64,000 nt of DNA, taken from Alteribacillus persepolensis (GTDB lineage Bacteria; Bacillota; Bacilli; Bacillales; Marinococcaceae). The notes under the pieces are model-generated. The model had not been told where the DNA came from. It made no database searches and was given only the letters and a program-made list of their open reading frames with translations. Positions 58,127-64,000 of the stretch are shown here, piece after piece. Both the position numbers and the translations under genes were made by a program. The stretch covers positions 1 to 64,000 of the forward strand of contig NZ_FNDK01000003.1 of the NCBI RefSeq assembly GCF_900099605.1, written 5' to 3'. Position 1 is the first letter of the stretch; each line of letters opens with the position of its first letter.

Positions 58127-59560
58127 ATGGAAGCGAAAAAAGAGAAAGTACATACAGAACAGGCGTCAAAGCAAGCACCGGAAAAATCGAAGTGGAAAAT
58201 GCCCCACGTTTACGTCATTTTAGTGTCGCTGCTCCTTTTTGCGTATGTCTTAACCCTTGTCGTGCCAAAAGGGGAGTTTGAAAGAGAGCAGACTCCAGAT
58301 GGTGTGTCCATGATTGTTCCAGAATCGTTTCAGTTGACGGATGCACCTAATCTCAGCTTTTTTGATTTGATTTTTGCTATACCCACTGGAATGGTACAAG
58401 CAGGAGACCTTATCTTTGGGGGAATGATGATTGGCGGGTTGTTTGCTGTTATCGAACGTACAGGAATTCTAGGCATCGTTATCCAATATATTGCCAGCTT
58501 GTTTCGTTCAAAACGTATTTGGGTGATACCGGCCCTGATGGTGCCAATGGCAGTTTTTACAACCATCACTGGTGCCTTTGAAATGGCATTAGTATATATT
58601 CCCATTGTTATACCGTTAGTTGTCAAACTTGGTTATGACCGATTTACTGCATTTGCCATGGTGACCATTGGCTGCGGGGCCGGACTTTCCGTCGCTCTGA
58701 CAGCACCAGCGACTGTAGGAGTAGCTCAGGATATTGCGGAGGTGCCGCTTTATTCCGGAATCGGCCTGCGCATCATCATTCTGGCAATCGTTTTACTTAT
58801 TGGCATAGGCTATGTGGTGCGTTATGCGAAAAAAATAGAACGCGATCCATCAACAAGCTATGTGTACGGAGATGGCTTTGATGCCGAGTATATGCAACAA
58901 CACTCCACGGATAACGAGCAGATGAACGGCAGGCAAATGGCTGGAATCATTTTCTTGTTTATCGGAATGGCTGTGATGGTGTACGGTCTTTTGAACTGGC
59001 AATGGTACTTTATTGAAATCGGTGGATGGTATGCGTTTATGGGCATGGCGCTTGGGCTGATTTGTGGATTGAGCCCAAGCCAAATAGCGGAAACATTTAA
59101 TGAAGGTTTTAAACGATTTGTCATTGCCATTGTCGTTATCGGTCTGGCTCGGGCCATTTCCGTTATCTTAGAGGAAGGTCACATTCTTGATACAGTGATT
59201 TACGGTTCGAGTCAATTAGTCAGCATCGTTCCAACAGAAATTACCGCAGTCATGATGTTTGTAGTGCAAGCGCTCTTTAATTTCTTAGTTGGTTCAGGCA
59301 GCGGCCAGGCGTTAATTACGATGCCAATTATGGCAGGTTTATCTGACTTGCTTGGTGTGACCCGTCAGACAACGGTACTTGCTTTCCAATTTGGAGATGG
59401 GTTTACGAATTTGATTTATCCAGTAGGCTTAATTATGGCATTTTTGGCATTAGCCCGCATTTCCTATATAAAATGGCTTAAGTTTATGATGCCGCTTATA
59501 GGGATATGGTTTGTTATATCTATTGTATCGCTTATTACCGCCCAATCTATTGGATGGTAA
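58127..59560 (+). CDS. YfcC family carrier (DcuC-like)
   Basis: The 477-residue protein has about 12 membrane helices after a basic N-terminus. Segments such as HVYVILVSLLLFAYVLTLVV, PKGEFERE, GMVQAGDLIFGGMMIGGLFAV, GAFEMALVYIPIVIPLV and LVGSGSGQALITMPIMAGL fit the YfcC family of putative basic amino acid or C4-dicarboxylate antiporters. AAGGGGGAAG precedes the ATG. The substrate is unknown. No catabolic partner is adjacent and a terminator follows. Confidence 0.85.
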   Translation: MEAKKEKVHTEQASKQAPEKSKWKMPHVYVILVSLLLFAYVLTLVVPKGEFEREQTPDGVSMIVPESFQLTDAPNLSFFDLIFAIPTGMVQAGDLIFGGMMIGGLFAVIERTGILGIVIQYIASLFRSKRIWVIPALMVPMAVFTTITGAFEMALVYIPIVIPLVVKLGYDRFTAFAMVTIGCGAGLSVALTAPATVGVAQDIAEVPLYSGIGLRIIILAIVLLIGIGYVVRYAKKIERDPSTSYVYGDGFDAEYMQQHSTDNEQMNGRQMAGIIFLFIGMAVMVYGLLNWQWYFIEIGGWYAFMGMALGLICGLSPSQIAETFNEGFKRFVIAIVVIGLARAISVILEEGHILDTVIYGSSQLVSIVPTEITAVMMFVVQALFNFLVGSGSGQALITMPIMAGLSDLLGVTRQTTVLAFQFGDGFTNLIYPVGLIMAFLALARISYIKWLKFMMPLIGIWFVISIVSLITAQSIGW

Positions 59561-59572
59561 TTCTTTGAAACT

Positions 59573-59604
59573 GAGGCTGTCTTAACAGGCAGCCTCCTTT
59601 TTTA
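59573..59604 (+). terminator. intrinsic terminator
   Basis: GAGGCTG(T)C pairs with (G)GCAGCCTC, followed by CTTTTTTATT. Confidence 0.85.
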
Positions 59605-59771
59605 TTTCTGCATGAGCCAGCACCTTTTAGGAAGTTTTTACCTGATGAAAGAAACCATCAAGGCATTTTTTTCGTATAAAATGATAAGTATTTGTGTCAA
59701 AAGCATGTAACAAGTGGAAAACATTACCGTCTATTTAGACTAGAGAACTAGATGGAAGAGGAGGAAAGTAC

Positions 59772-60539
59772 ATGAAAAAGTCTGTGTGGATGCTTGCATG
59801 CAGCGCAGTACTGGCTTTATCTGCTTGCGGACCAAATGAACAGCTGCAGGAAGAACAAGCACAAAACAATAACACACCAAAAGAATCACAAGAAGAAATA
59901 GAAAAGACGGATAAGCATGATACCCCTCCCGTTGTGAATGAAGTCATTGCATTGGGATATGAAAAAATGAACGAATTCTACAAGCAAGGCTGGCAGCGTG
60001 CGGACTTTAATATTGTCGAAGCCAAAGAAGTGATCGATGCTTTTATTCCAGAGACGAAAGAGGCAGTAGAGCATGCGGAAAAACCACACGTAAAACGAGA
60101 CTTACAAGATGTTCATGATCGTTTAACTACTTTTTCGAAACAGTTAGAAGAAAATATGAAAATGGCTGGGCTGGAAAGAGATGATCATTTTGCTGGCTTG
60201 TATCGTTTGTACCGTGATCTGAATTATTACATAAGAGGCAGTGCTGACACTGAACCTGCAAACAGCAGTAACACCGCACATGTACATATGAAAAAAGCGT
60301 TAGAAAACGGAGAAGTGGCACGAGATGTAAGAGACGCTTTTAACTTGCTTCCTCGGGACATACAAGAATATTTAAAAAACGACAGCGTCCATACACTTCG
60401 TATGTTTGTAGAGAGTGATGGTTTCCGCAAAGCATTGATCGATATGGAGAAACAACAAGATGTCCTGAAGAAACAAGATGTTGCCAGTTTGATAGGAGCA
60501 ATAGAAGACAATCAAACATCAAAAGAAGACACCATTTAA
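59772..60539 (+). CDS. lipoprotein of unknown function
   Basis: The 255-residue protein has a lipobox (AVLALSACGPNE, Cys about 19) and a Gln/Asn/Glu-rich linker of about 35 residues. A helical domain follows (about 55-240) with charged amphipathic segments (YEKMNEFYKQGWQRADFNIV, VKRDLQDVHDRLTTFSKQLEE). It would be anchored outside the membrane. I do not recognise a family. GAGGAGG precedes the ATG, and a terminator follows 50 bases after the stop. Confidence 0.72.
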   Translation: MKKSVWMLACSAVLALSACGPNEQLQEEQAQNNNTPKESQEEIEKTDKHDTPPVVNEVIALGYEKMNEFYKQGWQRADFNIVEAKEVIDAFIPETKEAVEHAEKPHVKRDLQDVHDRLTTFSKQLEENMKMAGLERDDHFAGLYRLYRDLNYYIRGSADTEPANSSNTAHVHMKKALENGEVARDVRDAFNLLPRDIQEYLKNDSVHTLRMFVESDGFRKALIDMEKQQDVLKKQDVASLIGAIEDNQTSKEDTI

Positions 60540-60590
60540 GAACGGTTGGATTTTCGGATGCAAAAGCAGCACCAGTCTTTCGATGCCAAA

Positions 60591-60626
60591 AGCTGAACCT
60601 TGCTTCACCAGGTTCGGCTTTTTTTA
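60591..60626 (+). terminator. intrinsic terminator
   Basis: AGCTGAACCT pairs with AGGTTCGGCT, followed by T's. Confidence 0.85.
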
Positions 60627-60630
60627 ATAA

Positions 60631-60757
60631 GCAGGAAAGTATAAAAGTTTGGCGTTTTCACAGTCCAGCGCAAGCGCCCAGACTCTCCAGCGCAAACGAC
60701 GTGGCAGTTTGAGCTGAACCTTCCCCTTTCAAGGTGCTTGTGCTGTTCTTTGTGAAT
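60631..60757. repeat. dispersed intergenic repeat, copy C (short form)
   Basis: It starts AAGTATAAAAGTTTGGCGTT and ends AGCTGAACCTTCCCCTTTCA then AGGTGCTTGTGCTGTTCTTT, matching both ends of copy B. The central GGTGACTTC/GACGTG modules are replaced by two CCAGCGCAA units. Confidence 0.65.
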
Positions 60758-60901
60758 GTGCAACCATACCATGGTTCATTAAAAAGAGACGTTTGTTTTT
60801 TTATAAATGCCGATTATCCAATTTGAAAATGGAAAGGACATGTACTCATGCAAGACTTATGGTGTGTACATATGAATGAAGTAAAGAGAGGAGGTGGAAA
60901 A

Positions 60902-61396
60902 ATGTCAAACCAGGAAAGGTTGAAAAGGCAGATAGATGAGATGTTGGAAGTGCAGAACGCAAGACAAAGAAGAGGCCGCAGACACGGGAGGAAAGATGAC
61001 TGCCGGAACCTTTGTGACCGCTTTGCTGCTATTTTACATGCAGAACCTGATGAAACAAATGGTGTTTGTGTGGCTGCTCGCACAAGAGACCTTGAAGCCA
61101 GCATCATGGGACGTGAAACGAATTCACCGCTTGTATTTCCACAGTTCTTCTCGTTTGAGGGAATGGATAACAACGGAAATGCCCTCAATTTGGGGGAAAC
61201 CGTTATTTTACAGCACGAAATCAATCCATTTGTTGAAAGATTAGTAAAACAAAATATCCAAGTAACGGCTATTCACAATCATTGGTTGTTCGACGACCCG
61301 CGCCTAATGTATATTCATTTTCAATCAGTGGAGCCGCCATTAGAGTTCGCAAAAAAAACAGCCGCTGCCTTAAGCGTGTTAAAAGACGATAAATAA
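60902..61396 (+). CDS. DUF1259 (LppY/LpqO) domain protein, single-domain form
   Basis: The ATG at 60902 follows GAGGAGGTGG; the frame opens earlier without a signal. The 164-residue protein has a charged N-terminus rich in Arg. The DUF1259 core follows (LGETVILQHEINPFVERLV, QVTAIHNHWLFDDPRLMYIH written in two parts in the protein at about 110-145, and LEFAKKTAAALSVL). Known members often carry two such domains and a signal peptide; here there is one domain and no signal. HNHW may bind metal. Function is unknown. Confidence 0.78.
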   Translation: MSNQERLKRQIDEMLEVQNARQRRGRRHGRKDDCRNLCDRFAAILHAEPDETNGVCVAARTRDLEASIMGRETNSPLVFPQFFSFEGMDNNGNALNLGETVILQHEINPFVERLVKQNIQVTAIHNHWLFDDPRLMYIHFQSVEPPLEFAKKTAAALSVLKDDK

Positions 61397-61468
61397 AAAA
61401 ACACAGGTTTTTGTCAAAAGGTTGATGGAATCATATTAAACATTATTTAATTTATATGAAGCGATGGG

Positions 61469-61496
61469 ACCGAACCAAAACAGGTTCGGTTTTTTC
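61469..61496 (+). terminator. intrinsic terminator after the DUF1259 gene
   Basis: ACCGAACC (61469-61476) pairs with GGTTCGGT (61483-61490), followed by TTTTT. It lies upstream of the true yyaL start and argues against the longer yyaL frame. Confidence 0.82.
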
Positions 61497-61557
61497 TTTG
61501 GCTTCTTTCGGGTACACTGCAAGTAGAGTTGTTATTACGCGGAAAGGGTGGATAGAG

Positions 61558-63597
61558 ATGGCGAATCATCTGCAATACGAAAAGTCGCCGTATTTGCTTC
61601 AGCATAAAAATAATCCGGTCGATTGGTATCCATGGGGAAAAGAAGCATTTGATAAAGCGAAAAAAGAGGACAAACCGGTGATGGTCAGCATCGGCTATTC
61701 TACTTGCCATTGGTGCCACGTGATGGAAAAAGAAAGCTTTGAAGATGAAGAAGTAGCAGAGCTAATCAATGAACGTTTTGTCGCCGTGAAAGTGGACCGC
61801 GAAGAACGCCCCGATATTGATTCCATTTATATGCTTGCTCTTCAAGCCATGACAGGCCACGGCGGCTGGCCGTTAAATGTGTTTGTGACCCCTGACCAAA
61901 AGCCTTTCTATGCGGGAACGTATTTTCCAAAGCACAGTATGCACGGGATGCCGGGATTGGTAGATGTGATTACGCAACTGTATGATAAATATAGAGAAGA
62001 CCCAGAGAAAGTGCAAGAAGTAGGCAATAAAATGGTAGAAGTGCTGACGCCGCGTGCTGGCGAGGAGACAGAATTAACCGAAAACGTGTTGAAAAAAGGC
62101 GTGGAAGAGCTGCGCAGCAATTTTGATATCCATTACGGTGGATTTGGCAGTGCTCCAAAGTTTCCATCTCCGCACAACCTGTTATATCTGTTCCGTTATT
62201 ATCGTTACGCTGGCGATGAAATGGCGTTGAAAATGGCGCTGAAAACACTTGAAGGAATGGCGGATGGCGGCATGCATGACCACATTGGGTTCGGTTTTGC
62301 AAGGTATTCTGTAGATGCAAAGTGGCTCGTTCCCCATTTTGAAAAAATGCTGTACGACAATGCCTTGTTGACGATGGCTTATACAGAAGCGTATCAATTG
62401 ACGGGGGAGCAGCGATTTCGTGAAACAGCTGAAAATATTCTGACGTATGCGTTACGTGATATGCAAGCGGACAACGGTGCTTTTTACTCAGGAGAGGATG
62501 CGGACTCGGAAGGTGAGGAAGGGAAGTTTTACGTATGGACCCCAGATGAAGTGAAAGAGGTGCTTGGAGAAGAGGAAGGCGAATTGTTTTGCCGTGTCTA
62601 TGACATTGCAGAAACAGGAAACTTTGAAGGAAAAAGCATTCCCAACCTCATTCGCCAGTCTCCGCAAGCGTTTGCCGCACAACATCAATTGGACCCAGAA
62701 AACGTAAAAGAGCGGTTAGAAGCCTCGCGTCAACGATTATTTGAACATCGTGAAAAACGAGTGCATCCACATAAAGATGATAAAATCCTAACGTCGTGGA
62801 ATGCCTTAATGGTTGCGGCACTTGCGAAAGCGGGCCGGGTGTTTCAACAAGAGCGTTATCTGAAAGAAGCCGAACGAGCCTTTCAGTTTATTGAATCAAA
62901 GCTGACAGAAGGCGGTCGTTTAATGGTTCGTTACCGTGAAGGGGAAGTGAAATATAAAGGGTTTGTGGAGGATTATGCCAATGTGCTTTGGGCCGCATTA
63001 GAGCTGTATGAAAGCTCGCTTGATCTTGTTTATGTGAAAAAGGCGAAGCACTATGGCGATCAGTTAATTCATTTGTTTTGGGATGCGGAAAATGGAGGAT
63101 TTTTCTTTTACGGCCATGATGCTGAACAGCTTCTCGTTCGTCCGAAAGAAACATTTGACGGGGCGATGCCTTCTGGAAACAGTGTAGCAGCGGTACAGCT
63201 GCTCCGCCTTGCACGTTTCACCGGTGAACACCGCTACGAAGAAAAAACACGTCAGGCTCTGGCCGCATTTGCGAAAGAATTAAAGCAATATCCGAGCGGA
63301 CACATGTACTTTCTGCAGAGTTACCTGCTTCTGCACAGCCATATGAAAGAAGTCATTGTGTTAACGAATGACAATGATGAAAAAGCAAATGTCATGACAG
63401 AACAGCTTACGCAGGAGTTTTATCCAGAAGTCACGTACTTAATAAGTGACAAGCCGGAACACTTTCAAGAGGTTGCTCCTTTTGCAGCTAGTTATGAGAA
63501 AAAAGAAGGAAAAACGACTATATTTGTTTGTGAAAATTTTGCCTGTCATCAGCCGGTTACAGAAACAGATGATGCCTTAGCAATGCTTGATGATTAA
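61558..63597 (+). CDS. yyaL: thioredoxin-domain protein YyaL (DUF255/SSP411 family)
   Basis: The ATG at 61558 follows GGAAAGGGTGG; the longer frame from 61456 crosses a terminator. The 679-residue protein has a thioredoxin-like N-terminal domain with the active site [16 protein letters not shown] (about 44-59) and [12 protein letters not shown] (about 78-89). It continues with an (alpha/alpha)6-barrel like that of N-acylglucosamine 2-epimerases ([53 protein letters not shown]). The length is near that of B. subtilis YyaL. The biochemical role is not settled. Confidence 0.9.
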   Translation: MANHLQYEKSPYLLQHKNNPVDWYPWGKEAFDKAKKEDKPVMVSIGYSTCHWCHVMEKESFEDEEVAELINERFVAVKVDREERPDIDSIYMLALQAMTGHGGWPLNVFVTPDQKPFYAGTYFPKHSMHGMPGLVDVITQLYDKYREDPEKVQEVGNKMVEVLTPRAGEETELTENVLKKGVEELRSNFDIHYGGFGSAPKFPSPHNLLYLFRYYRYAGDEMALKMALKTLEGMADGGMHDHIGFGFARYSVDAKWLVPHFEKMLYDNALLTMAYTEAYQLTGEQRFRETAENILTYALRDMQADNGAFYSGEDADSEGEEGKFYVWTPDEVKEVLGEEEGELFCRVYDIAETGNFEGKSIPNLIRQSPQAFAAQHQLDPENVKERLEASRQRLFEHREKRVHPHKDDKILTSWNALMVAALAKAGRVFQQERYLKEAERAFQFIESKLTEGGRLMVRYREGEVKYKGFVEDYANVLWAALELYESSLDLVYVKKAKHYGDQLIHLFWDAENGGFFFYGHDAEQLLVRPKETFDGAMPSGNSVAAVQLLRLARFTGEHRYEEKTRQALAAFAKELKQYPSGHMYFLQSYLLLHSHMKEVIVLTNDNDEKANVMTEQLTQEFYPEVTYLISDKPEHFQEVAPFAASYEKKEGKTTIFVCENFACHQPVTETDDALAMLDD

Positions 63598-63625
63598 AAT
63601 GGTATAAGAAAAGGAGGCACAAGAA

Positions 63626-64000
63626 ATGAAACAAAAAGTTGTGGCGTACGGGCGTGTGCAGGAGGCTGCACAACGCCGGCTCGGCGAAACATATGAAGTG
63701 ACACATTTTCCGCACGGCGTACCGCTTTCAGACCCGGCATTGCAAGCGGCATTAACGGAAGCATCTGCGTTTATTGGCGGGGAGTTTGACGTTGGAAAAG
63801 AACTGCTGGATCTTGCCCCTGATCTAAAAGTTGTCAGTAACGTCTCTGTCGGCTATGACAACCTTGATATTGATGAATTAACGAAACGCGGGATTGCTGC
63901 GACAAACACGCCGGATGTGTTAAATGATACAACCGCTGACGCTATTTTTGGGCTGCTTTTAGCAGCAGCACGCCGGATTCCGGAGCTAAATAACTATGTC
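63626..64000 (+). CDS. D-isomer-specific 2-hydroxyacid dehydrogenase, N-terminal part (cut by window end)
   Basis: An AAGGAGG site nine bases upstream sets the ATG at 63626; the reading frame stays open for 125 codons to the window end. The visible part has KVVAYGRVQEAAQRRLGE, ELLDLAPDLKVVSNVSVGYD (about 66-85), NLDIDELTKRGIAATNTPDV and DTTADAIFGLLLAAARRI. These are the catalytic-domain landmarks of glyoxylate/hydroxypyruvate/2-ketogluconate reductases. The nucleotide-binding domain and the catalytic Arg, Glu and His lie beyond the window. It begins 28 bases after yyaL and is probably co-transcribed with it. Confidence 0.85.
   Translation, partial: MKQKVVAYGRVQEAAQRRLGETYEVTHFPHGVPLSDPALQAALTEASAFIGGEFDVGKELLDLAPDLKVVSNVSVGYDNLDIDELTKRGIAATNTPDVLNDTTADAIFGLLLAAARRIPELNNYV

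Larger units (their letters stand above)
60540..60901. other. intergenic region with terminator and repeat copy C
   Basis: The terminator at 60591-60626 ends the lipoprotein gene, and repeat copy C follows at 60631-60757. The remaining sequence to the next ribosome binding site (GAGGAGGTGG) has no clear promoter. Confidence 0.55.

Noticed and set aside
61456-61557. N-terminal extension of YyaL
   Set aside because: It contains an intrinsic terminator (61469-61496), and YyaL homologues begin at or near the [15 protein letters not shown] segment.

Overview
The window looks like a chromosomal segment from an endospore-forming, probably salt- or alkali-adapted member of the Bacillaceae. It carries SpoVAF, a DUF3231 protein, YpmR/YpmS, YyaL and a SigO/RsoA-like sigma pair. 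Ribosome binding sites are strong AGGAGG types, TTG and GTG starts are frequent, and the secreted proteins are very acidic. No rRNA, tRNA, CRISPR array, intact insertion sequence or prophage was seen.

Layout. 0-14.3 kb: a sigma factor beside a dispersed repeat, a K+ channel, a large SLH surface protein, a collagen-like spore-surface candidate behind a SigK-type promoter, a secreted amidohydrolase and esterase, and a three-gene SigO/RsoA/YvrJ-like module. 14.3-19.7 kb: a five-gene operon behind a near-consensus sigma-A promoter with a symmetrical operator: alcohol dehydrogenase, MFS carrier, aldehyde dehydrogenase, ferritin-like diiron protein and a small acidic partner. 19.8-30.6 kb: a kinase-like protein, spoVAF, DUF3231, an omega-amidase-like hydrolase, a DJ-1/PfpI protein, a type I toxin-antitoxin locus, a GlsB-type protein, an aminotransferase and the yhdT-panF pair.

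30.6-55.2 kb is a large catabolic region that appears to be controlled by one sigma-54 enhancer-binding protein (43625-45502, PrpR_N-PAS-AAA+-Fis). Three -24/-12 promoters, each preceded by an inverted repeat built on TGTTTCA/TGAAACA, drive three units. The first is a lone TctC solute-binding lipoprotein. The second is a beta-oxidation-like operon: acyl-CoA dehydrogenase, SDR, two MaoC-fold proteins, thiolase with its Zn-ribbon partner, CoA ligase and two RraA-type proteins. The third is an operon with a CaiB CoA-transferase, enoyl-CoA hydratase, LigJ-type hydratase, class III ring-cleavage dioxygenase, Rieske oxygenase, RidA, a third RraA-type protein and a complete TctCBA transporter. A CodA-like deaminase and an M20 deacylase lie between. 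My reading is uptake of an aromatic or carboxylated acid, CoA-dependent side-chain processing, and a gallate-type ring-cleavage route ending in pyruvate and oxaloacetate. The true substrate is not visible in the sequence.

55.2-64 kb returns to housekeeping and accessory genes: a small CxxC protein, ypmR-ypmS, a YfcC-type carrier, a lipoprotein, a DUF1259 protein, yyaL, and a D-2-hydroxyacid dehydrogenase cut by the window end. Members of one intergenic repeat family occur near both ends of the window and once in the middle.
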